DNA from: a virus
Length of the DNA stretch: 37,339 nt
Virus record (IMG/VR): IMGVR_UViG_3300047178_000060
Span: 1 to 37,339 of that record
Reading direction: 5' to 3' (one strand)
Shown here: one piece after another, positions 7,755 through 15,303 of the stretch
Position numbering within the stretch: the stretch's first letter is position 1
Layout: each line of letters opens with the position of its first letter
Position numbers and translations under genes: made by a program
Notes under the pieces: model-generated
Database searches by the model: none
What the model was told of the DNA's origin: nothing
What the model saw: the letters and a program-made list of their open reading frames with translations, nothing else

Positions 7755-8542
7755 GAGGTCCGCACCGTCTGAAACTTGCAGCTTTTCAGCGTATGCATCT
7801 GGTTCATAAATTCCTCGTAGTCGTGCACATCATCCTCAAACGCGCAGACGAAATAATAGGTAAAATCAGCCGAGATGCTCACACCCGCCGCCGGCGCCGT
7901 GGCAAACTGGATCTCGTTGCCGTTCACCACCGCCCAGCTCCCGCCCGCTTGCGCCACGCCGTTCTGATACACGCCGGTGACCACATTCGCCGCCTGGATC
8001 GCCTCGCTATACGCCCCAACGGTGCGGAGCAGCGTGAAAGTGGTGGTCACCCCATCCCCGGTGCCAATCGCCCCTCCGGTGATCTGATTGAAATCCGGAT
8101 CGGTGAACAAAAACCCGGAATACTGCCCCTGCATCTGCAAAAAGAACCCCATGAGCAGCTGCAGCGTGCCCGCCGGCACCTGGCCGTTCGCCAGGCCCGA
8201 CAGAAGCACGTCGAACGTCAGCTCAAACTCATAGAGCGGCGTGACAAAAAACGGGCTACGCACACTGCGCCCGCTCACCGCCTTCGCGACACGCGTAGAG
8301 AACGTCGGCCGGCGATGCACAGAATAGCCCATGCCAACCAGCGCGCTCGAGCTCGGAAATGCGACGGTAGGAATCATCGGTGCGTTCGCCAGTTTGATTG
8401 AATATTCCAACAGCGCCTGAAAAATCCTGGCCTTCGGCGTGCCAACCGTCGAGGACTCCAACTCGCTCTGAAAAATGCGGACCTTCGGCGTGCCAACCGT
8501 CGAGGATTCCCGGTTACTTTGATAAATGCGCGCATTCGTCAC
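7751..8542 (-). CDS. DUF2460 tail-tip protein (GTA gp12-like) with tandem N-terminal repeats
   Basis: Residues from about 60 onward match the DUF2460 family (FPSSSALVGMGYSVHRRPTFSTRVAK..., then LY-FEL-FDVL, GFLF-DPDFNQ, and a C-terminal FEDDVHDYEEFMNQMHTLKSCKFQTVR), a conserved tail-tip component of alphaproteobacterial phages and gene transfer agents. The first 54 residues are unusual: three 17-residue repeats (ARIYQSNRESSTVGTPK and two variants). The GTG start at 8542 overlaps the stop of the upstream gene as GTGA, which supports translating the repeats as part of this protein. An internal ATG before IPTVAFPSS could give a repeat-free form. Confidence 0.85.
   Translation of the reverse strand: MTNARIYQSNRESSTVGTPKVRIFQSELESSTVGTPKARIFQALLEYSIKLANAPMIPTVAFPSSSALVGMGYSVHRRPTFSTRVAKAVSGRSVRSPFFVTPLYEFELTFDVLLSGLANGQVPAGTLQLLMGFFLQMQGQYSGFLFTDPDFNQITGGAIGTGDGVTTTFTLLRTVGAYSEAIQAANVVTGVYQNGVAQAGGSWAVVNGNEIQFATAPAAGVSISADFTYYFVCAFEDDVHDYEEFMNQMHTLKSCKFQTVRTS
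8381..8533 (-). repeat. Three 51-bp tandem repeats
   Basis: Three units of 51 bp (17 codons) at the start of the DUF2460 gene. Units one and two share a 25-bp identical block (8431-8455 and 8482-8506) and encode variants of (A/V)RI(Y/F)QS-x-x-ESSTVGTPK. The third unit has diverged after ARIFQ. The near-identity of two units suggests recent slippage or duplication. Confidence 0.85.
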
Positions 8543-9591
8543 GCGCTAACCTTGCCGCCGTATTGCAAATTCGGCAGCGCCCCTGGAATAAACGGCACGC
8601 CGGTCGAAGGATCGGTTTCAAAAATATCGGCGTTGTTGAGATAGATCGAGCTCGTCATCGCCAGGCTCAGTCCACTTGCCAGCGTGCCGCCGGATTTAAT
8701 CTCGGTGCAAAAACTGCGCGTCCCGCTATCGTCTTTTTCGGTGATCGCGGAGGCCATCACCGCGTGCACAGCCGTCACATTGGCGGGGTAGGGGCCTTTA
8801 TACAGGTCGATATTCCCCACCGTGCCGGAAACATTATAATCCGATCCATTTGGCGGCGCGTTTGCGGCGTTGAGATAATTGCTGGAAAGCCCGGTCGGCG
8901 TGAACTGGTCCGTATCGCCATTGCTGGTCGGCAGCGCGCCAAACACGCGGCTATCGCCAATCCAATTATTATTATAACTCCCAGTCGTATCCCACCAATG
9001 CTGGTGCTGCACATTCATGTTCATGGCGCCGGAGCCAGGTCCATACACATTCCACGAGGTCGTATCGACATAACCGCGGCTGCCATTTTGCGTATTCACG
9101 CCGGTCAAGCTGATCGAGGTATTCGGCAACTGCACATACACAGCCCCAGACGTACCACTGCCGACGACGAATTTAACCTCCGCCCAGAATCGCGCCCCAA
9201 TCGGGAACTGGCCTGGCGCGCTGGTGAAAATCGTGCCACTGGCGTTGCTGATCGAAACAGTACCGGTATATCCGTTAAATGAAACTGAGCAATGCGTCAC
9301 GCCATTTACGAGGTCCAGCGCCGAGAGATACGCTCCCCCACCGGAAATATTATTAACAAACAGCCGGAAGGACGTTCCCAGCGTGGTAAACGGTCCGCCA
9401 GGTAAGCTCCTTGTGGTGGCCGAAATCAGATTGCCCTGCGTCCCAGAAATCGACAAAAAATTATCGCCATACGCGCCGCCCGAGGAAATATAGCAGTTGG
9501 AATAAGGACCGCCAACCTGCAACAGCCGGCCATAGGTTACGTAGTCGTTATAGTTCCCAGACATGGTCCAGGACTCCATCCACCGCATCAT
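8539..9591 (-). CDS. Minor tail protein with lectin-like fold
   Basis: A 350-residue protein of a type often found beside tape-measure genes in alphaproteobacterial phages. Features are a Gly/Ser/Thr-rich beta-sandwich N-terminal half (residues about 20-170), a conserved middle WWDTTGSYNNNWIGDSRVFGALPT and a C-terminal VTAVHAVMASAITEKDDSGTRSF...LNNADIFETDPSTG-PF block. It probably decorates or caps the tail and may contact the host envelope. It starts just after the tape-measure stop and is coupled to the DUF2460 gene by a GTGA overlap. The family has no established biochemical function. Confidence 0.75.
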   Translation of the reverse strand: MMRWMESWTMSGNYNDYVTYGRLLQVGGPYSNCYISSGGAYGDNFLSISGTQGNLISATTRSLPGGPFTTLGTSFRLFVNNISGGGAYLSALDLVNGVTHCSVSFNGYTGTVSISNASGTIFTSAPGQFPIGARFWAEVKFVVGSGTSGAVYVQLPNTSISLTGVNTQNGSRGYVDTTSWNVYGPGSGAMNMNVQHQHWWDTTGSYNNNWIGDSRVFGALPTSNGDTDQFTPTGLSSNYLNAANAPPNGSDYNVSGTVGNIDLYKGPYPANVTAVHAVMASAITEKDDSGTRSFCTEIKSGGTLASGLSLAMTSSIYLNNADIFETDPSTGVPFIPGALPNLQYGGKVSA

Positions 9592-9593
9592 CG

Positions 9594-12353
9594 CTAATTC
9601 CCCCTTCGCATCGCGCGCGCCAGTGCGGGATACCCCTGCAGAGAACCGCTGCGCACCGCCGTGTTCAGCATGCTCAGCAGGTCGGAAGGCTGCAGGCCGT
9701 TCGACCCGCCATTCGCCGTCATGTTAAAATGGTTGTTCACCGTGGTATCACCCACCGAATTGTCGGTTGCCATATTGCCACCGCCGGCCAGCATCGCGGT
9801 AAGCGGCTGGGCGATGTAGGCTGGCAAAACGGTCTCATTCTCATGCAGCTGTACCAACGGGTTTTCGCCAGCGCCGATCGCAAGGCCGCCCGAGGCGGAG
9901 AGCACATCCATCGCCATCACCGCCGCATACGCCGCAGCACCCGCCGCTGGCGCCAGCACCGGTCCCACGAACGGCACGCCCGCCACCGCCGCATATGCGC
10001 CGGCGAATGCCGTATGGGCGGAATTCGCGATGCTGGCGCTGTTCGATGCCGCATCAACCGCGCTGCCGGTCGCATCCGCAGATGCCTTGAGTGACACGCG
10101 CGTGGCGTTCCCAGCCGCCGCCGCCGCCGTCATGCCGAGCTCGCTTCGCACCACGCCGGCCAAAATCTCCAGCTCGCCGACCGCAAAAGCTTCGACCTTC
10201 TTCGCTTCGGCATCGATGAACGCCAGCGTGATCGACTGCGCGGCCTTCATTTCCGCCTGCTGCAGCGTTTGCGTGCCCTGAATTACACCGTTCAGCGAAC
10301 TGTCAAACGCCTGGGTAATTGGCGCAAATGCCTTCTGCCAGGCGGCGGACGTGGCGTCCGCAGCTTCCTTCTGCTTTTGCGCCAAGGTGTTCGCGGCATC
10401 CACGTTCGCGCTGACCAGCTCTTCATTCAGCTGCGCCATGGTGGCCACGTGCGCGGCCTGCATCACCTCGATGTCGTCCAGCGCTTTGGCCTTCGCCGCC
10501 GTCCCCGCCTGCAGTAGCGCTGCCTCCTGCTGCGCTTCGGCAAGTGCTGCCTCATACATCTGATTCTGCGCGGCGATCTCGTCCTGGACCTCCTGCGATT
10601 TGGTGATCTTTTTCTCGTCGACCTCAGCGCCCCATTGCGACACCTGCGCATCGTATTCGCTGGTGGCGATGGCCTTGCGTGCCGCTGCGGCATCGGCGGC
10701 AATCTGAGTCTTCGTGGTCTCGGCGCTCTTATAATCGCCGCTCTCGGTCGAAAGCTGGTTCGCACGCAGTGCAGTCTCGGCTTTGGTCAGCGCGTTCTGA
10801 GCCTGCAGCTCTTGCGCCGCACTCAGATTACCCGCACTCAAAACACCCTGCCAAAACTGCACGGTGTTCTGCAGTTTCTCGCTATTCGCCTCTTTGGTGG
10901 AATCGGCACTTTGCTCAATTTTTTCGTTCTGCTGATCAAGCGCAGCATTCTGCTCGGCCATGAAATCGCCGCCACTCGACTTCGCCTGCAATTCCGGCGC
11001 TTGCTGCGGTGTTGCCGGCGGTGGCGCGGGCTGGACCTGTAAATTGCCCCAAAGCGCGTTATGCGTGGCGAGGAACGTTTTCTCGTGATCCTCCATCTTG
11101 GCGATGTCATCATTATAGGACTGCGCCATCTGCGCGCCGGAGCTTTCCACCACCTCCGCCGCTTGCCGGAAATCCCCGACCATCGCCAGCGAAAGCGCGC
11201 GACTCATATTAATGAGAGACCCGAATTCCTGGCCGACCAGCAACGCCTGATCGAAGACGATCTCTGCGCTCGACGCGACGAGCTCGAACGCCTCCACCAG
11301 CACCTTCAACCCGTCCTCGAGCACAACCGCCGTGGCCTGCAGCGCACTCATCCCGCCATCGGCGGTGGTAAAAGATCCGCCGAGTATGCCAAGCGCCGGG
11401 ATCAGGCCGTTCGCGATCGTGTCGCGAAACCCCTCGACCTCCAGACCGGCATTTTTCATGGATTCCGAAAACTCGGTATCAGCATCAACGGCAGCCTGGT
11501 TGAATGACACGCCCAGCTCAGCCGCCTTCTGCGTAAGCCCGGGGATGGTCTCCTGGCCGATCTTGTCCAACACCGGGATGAGAGACGATCCGACCTTTAC
11601 ACCGAACTGATCGCTCGCCAGGTCCGCTTTCGCCGCACCATCCGAATAGGTCGAGTATTTGGCGGCGAGTTGGCCCAGAATGTCGTCAAGCGGCAACATG
11701 GCGCCGCTGGCATCCGTCACGCTCACGCCCATCGCACGAAACGACTGCGCGGCGTTCGATGTCGGCGTCACGATCGCGGTCTGGACGTTGCGGGCGAGGT
11801 TTCTCAGGCCCGTCGAAAGCGTATCCATGTCGGTGTTTGTTTCGACGGCCGCAACCCGTAGGCCGGACAGAGCAACAGTCGAAATGCCGGTCTTCTCGGA
11901 CAGTTGCCCCAGCTGCTCGCCGGTCTCCGCCGTCTCCTTGATCGCATCGGCTACCTGCTCGACGGCCAGACCCGCCGCGACGAACTCAGTGACTGCCGCC
12001 GTCAACTTGCTGAAGCCGCCAAGCTTGTCGGTAAGACCTTCGATTTTTTCGGTGGTCTCATCCATCGCCGCGGTGAACTGGCCGAAGAATCCCACCACTT
12101 CCTCGTGCGGGACCACCTTCAACTGAGCATTGAGATCAGCCACTTCCGCCTTCATAAGACCGGCTTTTTTGGCGGCATCTTCCAATTGAGGCGCGAGCGA
12201 CGCCTTCATTTCATCACTGGCTGCGACAAACTGGGTGGCCAAAGATTTGACCGTCGCGTTCAAGCCGGAGAGCTCGACCTTACCAACAGCAATCTGCGCC
12301 TGGAGCGAAGTCACGTCCGCCGAGATTTTGACTTCAAGCGACTTATCGGCCAT
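9594..12353 (-). CDS. Tail tape measure protein
   Basis: At 919 residues this is the longest gene of the genome, as expected for a tape measure. The N-terminal 130 residues are coiled-coil (ISADVTSLQAQIAVGKVELSGLN...). A PhageMin-tail-type region follows (VEQVADAIKETAETGEQLGQLSEKTGIS..LSGLRVAA, residues about 150-190), then long helical Gln/Ala/Glu-rich segments, hydrophobic Ala-rich helices near residues 775-850, and a C-terminal LVQLHENETVLPAYIAQPL motif seen in many tape measures. It sets tail length and is ejected ahead of DNA. The gene is unusually separated from the chaperone genes by an oppositely oriented DUF4236 gene, so late transcripts must cross that gene antisense. Confidence 0.93.
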   Translation of the reverse strand: MADKSLEVKISADVTSLQAQIAVGKVELSGLNATVKSLATQFVAASDEMKASLAPQLEDAAKKAGLMKAEVADLNAQLKVVPHEEVVGFFGQFTAAMDETTEKIEGLTDKLGGFSKLTAAVTEFVAAGLAVEQVADAIKETAETGEQLGQLSEKTGISTVALSGLRVAAVETNTDMDTLSTGLRNLARNVQTAIVTPTSNAAQSFRAMGVSVTDASGAMLPLDDILGQLAAKYSTYSDGAAKADLASDQFGVKVGSSLIPVLDKIGQETIPGLTQKAAELGVSFNQAAVDADTEFSESMKNAGLEVEGFRDTIANGLIPALGILGGSFTTADGGMSALQATAVVLEDGLKVLVEAFELVASSAEIVFDQALLVGQEFGSLINMSRALSLAMVGDFRQAAEVVESSGAQMAQSYNDDIAKMEDHEKTFLATHNALWGNLQVQPAPPPATPQQAPELQAKSSGGDFMAEQNAALDQQNEKIEQSADSTKEANSEKLQNTVQFWQGVLSAGNLSAAQELQAQNALTKAETALRANQLSTESGDYKSAETTKTQIAADAAAARKAIATSEYDAQVSQWGAEVDEKKITKSQEVQDEIAAQNQMYEAALAEAQQEAALLQAGTAAKAKALDDIEVMQAAHVATMAQLNEELVSANVDAANTLAQKQKEAADATSAAWQKAFAPITQAFDSSLNGVIQGTQTLQQAEMKAAQSITLAFIDAEAKKVEAFAVGELEILAGVVRSELGMTAAAAAGNATRVSLKASADATGSAVDAASNSASIANSAHTAFAGAYAAVAGVPFVGPVLAPAAGAAAYAAVMAMDVLSASGGLAIGAGENPLVQLHENETVLPAYIAQPLTAMLAGGGNMATDNSVGDTTVNNHFNMTANGGSNGLQPSDLLSMLNTAVRSGSLQGYPALARAMRRGN

Positions 12354-12384
12354 CTTCGTTCCGTTTCAAAAACAGGTGGTCATC

Positions 12385-12690
12385 ATGGGGTTTCGGTTTC
12401 GCAGGTCGGTGCGTTTGTTTCCCGGCGTCCGCATCAATCTGAGCAAGTCGGGTGCCAGCCTCACGGCCGGCGTGCGCGGTGCCCATATCAACCTGAGCAA
12501 GACCGGCGTGCATGAGACGATCGGCCTGCCAGGCACCGGCCTGTCCTACCGGACAGGTAATCTCGCCCACAAAACCGGCGTACCGCAGGCAACCAGCGCG
12601 CCAAAAAACGCATCCAGGTTGACCAAAGCGTTTTTCGTCGTGGCATTTATCGTGCTGGTATCAATTATCGGCAGCGTCATCCATCATTAG
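12385..12690 (+). CDS. DUF4236 protein with C-terminal membrane segment (moron)
   Basis: This 101-residue protein begins MGFRFRRSVRLFPGVRINLS, followed by KSGASLTAGVRGAHINLSKTG and GLPGTGLSYRT, the hallmark of DUF4236, a small domain of unknown function found in bacteria and mobile elements. The C-terminus (residues about 78-98, FFVVAFIVLVSIIGSVI) is a single membrane helix. It is the only plus-strand gene in the whole late block and lies between the chaperone and tape-measure genes, a typical place for a later-inserted moron. The start at 12385 was chosen because the domain begins there; upstream in-frame codons lie antisense to the tape measure. A TTGACT at 12328-12333 could be part of a weak promoter. 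It ends three bases before a palindrome copy. Confidence 0.85.
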   Translation: MGFRFRRSVRLFPGVRINLSKSGASLTAGVRGAHINLSKTGVHETIGLPGTGLSYRTGNLAHKTGVPQATSAPKNASRLTKAFFVVAFIVLVSIIGSVIHH

Positions 12691-12692
12691 AC

Positions 12693-12711
12693 GAGTGAAC
12701 GCCGTTCACTC
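12693..12711. repeat. GAACG-S-CGTTC palindrome, copy 2 (between convergent genes)
   Basis: GAGTGAACGCCGTTCACTC is a perfect 19-bp palindrome with a central C. It lies between the DUF4236 stop (12688-12690) and the stop of the -1 frame chaperone product (12712-12710), so it could work as a bidirectional stem, but no T-run follows on either strand. The identical 19-mer occurs at 30084-30102. Confidence 0.85.
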
Positions 12712-12889
12712 ACTTGCCCTTCGCGAAGCCCAGATAGACCGCGCCCTGCACATGCACCGGCGGGAAATGCCGCCAGTGCTTTACCAAGGCGCGGTAATGA
12801 TCCCACGTCATGGCGTCGATCTGGGTTTCCGTCATATGCAGCGCCGTCGCCAGCATCGCATAGATTTCCGGCCAGTTTATTTCGCTTAG
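12710..12889 (-). CDS. Tail chaperone frameshift extension (-1 frame)
   Basis: In the -1 frame relative to the upstream chaperone gene there is an open stretch encoding L S E I N W P E I Y A M L A T A L H M T E, then TQIDAMTWDHYRALVKHW, ending PPVHVQGAVYLGFAKGK and a TGA at 12712-12710. This fits the small second tail-assembly-chaperone product that follows the first chaperone in tailed phages. There is no good independent start or ribosome site. The frame is open well upstream of the first gene's stop, and a run CCCCC sits directly before that stop (codons TCC-CCC-TAA). A -1 slip of the CCC codon at the stop would give a fusion of about 164 residues. The exact slip site is inferred. Confidence 0.72.
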   Translation of the reverse strand, partial: LSEINWPEIYAMLATALHMTETQIDAMTWDHYRALVKHWRHFPPVHVQGAVYLGFAKGK

Positions 12890-13203
12890 GGGGACTCCTC
12901 CCCCTTCGCTTCCCCCGGCGCGGCATCTTTCGGGACATACACCCCAACTTTTAGGCCAATCGCCAGAACCGCGGCGTTCATTTCCTGCAGCACCACGCCC
13001 CGGATATTCTGCACATCAACTGGCGAAAGGTGCGGACTGCCGGACCGAACGCCGATCGAAATAATCGTCATGGTCGCGGCCGCACCTTCAACCGTGCCGG
13101 TCTCCTGCTTTTTGAACTGCGGCAGGAGCTGCTGAACATCGCCCAGCGTGAACGGGCCAATCGGATACGGCTGCCCGCCCAGCGTAATCGAATCGGTATT
13201 CAC
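12886..13203 (-). CDS. Tail assembly chaperone (lambda G / GTA-like)
   Basis: A 105-residue protein encoded between the tail tube and the tape measure, the fixed position of lambda G-type tail assembly chaperones. The sequence (ITLGGQPYPIGPFTLGDVQQLLPQF..., then GVYVPKDA) has the small N-terminal beta-hairpin and helical body seen in GTA-type chaperones. It overlaps the tail tube gene by four bases. It probably coats the tape measure during tail assembly, and a minority of ribosomes should shift to the -1 frame near its end to make the longer form. Confidence 0.78.
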   Translation of the reverse strand: MNTDSITLGGQPYPIGPFTLGDVQQLLPQFKKQETGTVEGAAATMTIISIGVRSGSPHLSPVDVQNIRGVVLQEMNAAVLAIGLKVGVYVPKDAAPGEAKGEESP

Positions 13204-14165
13204 AGCGAGCTACCCCAGTCGAAGAACTGGCCGAGCGCGTTGGCCTGCGGCATGAAACCCGTCTCCTGGATCGTGAAATCCTCGTTTTTAAAATCGAGGC
13301 TGATATCGGTTGACACGCACTTGTAGAAAATCAGGTTTAGCCCGTTGCCGCCGTACTGGTTGGTGAGCATGAGCTGGAAATACGTCGCCGACCCCATAAG
13401 CTGGTTGTAGACGGTGATCCGCTGGCCCGTGGTGGTCTGGTTATACCGGTAGCTCAGCTGCACGGCGACGCCGGCGGCAGCATCCGCCGCGCTGAACACA
13501 TAGGTGCCGCTGCCCGCATACACCGTGTACTGACCGGCCGCCGGGGCGGACGCCACATAGGTCATCTGCGCACCGGTGAGCGCGTTGAACACGCCCAGGT
13601 CCTGCGTGAACCCCGTGCCGTTCACGGCGGTGACGGACGGCCCAAACGTGATCGCCGTGGCGTTTGGCACCGTCCCGGTGATCGGCGCGCTCAGCGTCAC
13701 GCTGGTATTGGGCACCAGCGACAAAACATAAGAGCCGACCGCGATGTTGGTGCCGGTGACGGCAGCGCCCACCACCACGCCCGTGGTGCTGGTGAACGGC
13801 AGCGTGGCGCCGGAGGCCGTGCTGGCGCTGGTGGACAACACCACCGCAGCCGGAATCACCGTGCCGCTGGGGCCGCCTTCGCCGATCACCTGCTGGCTCT
13901 GGCCGATATTCACCGTGCCGCCGAAGAAAAGGTCATTCAGCGCGGCCGCCTGCAGCTTGCCGGACTTCGCCTTAATGTCGGTCTTACGCGCACCGCGGCC
14001 AATGGCCACCGGGTCCTGATACTGCCCGGTGAGCGCCTTGCTGGAAAAGGTGAATTTCACGCTGATGTCCTGCAGCGTGCCGAGAATGCGCGGCGTCGGC
14101 ACGGCGATGTCGTTACGAACCGCCGTCAGCGTCCCCGCGCCAAAGTTATATTGCTCCAAAGCCAT
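13200..14165 (-). CDS. Major tail (tube) protein
   Basis: A 321-residue protein placed directly upstream of the tail chaperone, as expected for the tail tube. The outer parts (TPRILGTLQDISVKFTFSSKALTGQYQ..., KAKSGKLQAAALNDLFFGG; C-terminal YFQLMLTNQYGGNGLNLIFYKC, LDFKNEDFTIQETGFMPQAN) resemble the tube family of alphaproteobacterial siphophages. Between residues about 110 and 175 there is a Gly/Thr/Val-rich insertion (ASGATLPFTSTTGVVVGAAV..., PNTSVTLSAPITG) which probably protrudes from the tube as a decoration. A closely similar module is present in the head-tail connector protein of this phage. Confidence 0.82.
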   Translation of the reverse strand: MALEQYNFGAGTLTAVRNDIAVPTPRILGTLQDISVKFTFSSKALTGQYQDPVAIGRGARKTDIKAKSGKLQAAALNDLFFGGTVNIGQSQQVIGEGGPSGTVIPAAVVLSTSASTASGATLPFTSTTGVVVGAAVTGTNIAVGSYVLSLVPNTSVTLSAPITGTVPNATAITFGPSVTAVNGTGFTQDLGVFNALTGAQMTYVASAPAAGQYTVYAGSGTYVFSAADAAAGVAVQLSYRYNQTTTGQRITVYNQLMGSATYFQLMLTNQYGGNGLNLIFYKCVSTDISLDFKNEDFTIQETGFMPQANALGQFFDWGSSL

Positions 14166-14180
14166 CGAATTGTCCCCCTG

Positions 14181-14420
14181 TTAAAGTGCAGCCGCGATCG
14201 CGGAAATCAGATCACCCGAGGCCGCTTCGACCTGGTGGAAGCTCTCGACCGGCAGGCCGGCGAGGTTGGCGTTGCGCCAGGCCAAATAAATGCCCTGCGC
14301 CGTCACCAGTTTTTGCGCCGCCGTCACCGCCGGCGTGGCGGCGGCCTGGGCTTCCAGCGCTTTTTCGACAGCATCGGTTATCGCCTCGGCTTGCGCCGAA
14401 GTCGTCTCGGGGATGTCCAT
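14181..14420 (-). CDS. Small hypothetical protein next to the tail tube gene
   Basis: A 79-residue Ala-rich, mostly helical protein (MDIPETTSAQAEAITDAVEKALE...). It lies between the tail-terminator-like gene and the tail tube gene in the same direction. I do not recognise a family. The near-palindrome GTGAACTCCGTTCA lies across its start (14421-14434), differing from the recurring element at the centre. Real coding is supported by tight packing and operon orientation only. Confidence 0.55.
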   Translation of the reverse strand: MDIPETTSAQAEAITDAVEKALEAQAAATPAVTAAQKLVTAQGIYLAWRNANLAGLPVESFHQVEAASGDLISAIAAAL

Positions 14421-14431
14421 GTGAACTCCGT

Positions 14432-14860
14432 TCAGGAAGTGGTGAGAATTTTAACCGGAATGATCGCCCCGGCCTGGCCGTAGAGCGCGCCATCATCTTT
14501 TTTAATCGTGCCTTCGATCCATAGCCGCTGCACAAGGCCGCCCAACGTCTGCACCTCGGCCGTGCCGACCGGCGCCAGCTGCGCCTCCGCATTGCCGATG
14601 AGCACATCGAGCTCGATGCCCGGCGGCTCATTCACGTCGGTGGTGCGGTAATAGATGATCAGCTCACAATTCAGGATCACCTTCGCCGGCCCCCAACGGC
14701 CCTCGCGCGGCAGATACTCATCGTCGCACCGTCGCAAATAGAGCGCCGGCTGCTCAGAATCGCTCGACGGAAATTCCAGCCGCTGGCTTGTTTTGGTGAA
14801 ACCCGGCGTGGTCTCGATGAGCGCAAACAGCGCCGCATAAATCGATGCGCGGTCAATCAT
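14432..14860 (-). CDS. Tail terminator / completion protein
   Basis: A 142-residue protein with the order and layout of tail terminator (tail-completion) proteins: an N-terminal helix (RASIYAALFALIETTPGF), a beta-strand core (PALYLRRCDDEYLPREGRWGPAKVILNCELIIYYRTTD) and a C-terminal strand. It overlaps the gp10-like gene by four bases and precedes the tail tube gene, the usual place of this protein, which stops tail polymerisation and joins the tail to the head. Confidence 0.72.
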   Translation of the reverse strand: MIDRASIYAALFALIETTPGFTKTSQRLEFPSSDSEQPALYLRRCDDEYLPREGRWGPAKVILNCELIIYYRTTDVNEPPGIELDVLIGNAEAQLAPVGTAEVQTLGGLVQRLWIEGTIKKDDGALYGQAGAIIPVKILTTS

Positions 14861-15303
14861 TCTTGCATCGCCTGTTCAACTGCCTGTTCCATCCGGTCAA
14901 ACGCCGATTCAGCAATGGCATTCTCAGGCCCGCGCAAGAAATTATGCGGCTGGATATTCAACCCGCGCTGGATCTCCAGCGGCGGGCTGAGAATGTAGCT
15001 GAACAGGTGCGTCAGCTTCATGTTGATCTCGCGCCGCGTGCCATACTCCAGCGCGCCTGCCTTGCCGAAATCCGCCGTCACCGCGACGATGCCGGTGATT
15101 TTATTCTGCCCCTCGCTCACCCGAGACTGGATGGAAGCTTCCAGCTTGCCCGAGCGTTTCGGTGCGGCATTGCGCACCGCGGCCAGCAATTCATCGGTGG
15201 ATTGCGTAATTGCCTCGCGCAAATTGATCCGCGCCGTTTCCGGAAATTTGTCGAACCGCAGCGCAAGTTCGCGTTCGCCAATAATCTCCAGACCGATTTC
15301 CAT
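14857..15303 (-). CDS. HK97 gp10-like head-tail joining / minor tail protein
   Basis: The 148-residue sequence shows the HK97-gp10 pattern: an N-terminal region with LALRFDKFPE, then NAAPKRSGKLEASI (residues about 45-58), the ALEYGTR motif and the C-terminal PHNFLRGPENAI motif. Proteins of this family act at the head-tail interface. It overlaps the connector gene by one base and the next gene by four. Confidence 0.88.
   Translation of the reverse strand: MEIGLEIIGERELALRFDKFPETARINLREAITQSTDELLAAVRNAAPKRSGKLEASIQSRVSEGQNKITGIVAVTADFGKAGALEYGTRREINMKLTHLFSYILSPPLEIQRGLNIQPHNFLRGPENAIAESAFDRMEQAVEQAMQE

Noticed and set aside
12235-12384. Longer start for the DUF4236 protein at 12235
   Set aside because: The extra 50 residues are antisense to the tape-measure start and lie outside the domain; the ATG at 12385 begins the DUF4236 pattern exactly.
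12687-12947. An 86-residue minus-strand frame (MGCMSRKMPRRG...) overlapping the chaperone end
   Set aside because: It is rich in Arg/Gly and lies in the +1 frame, while the -1 frame of the same DNA gives a chaperone-like sequence; it is a shadow frame.
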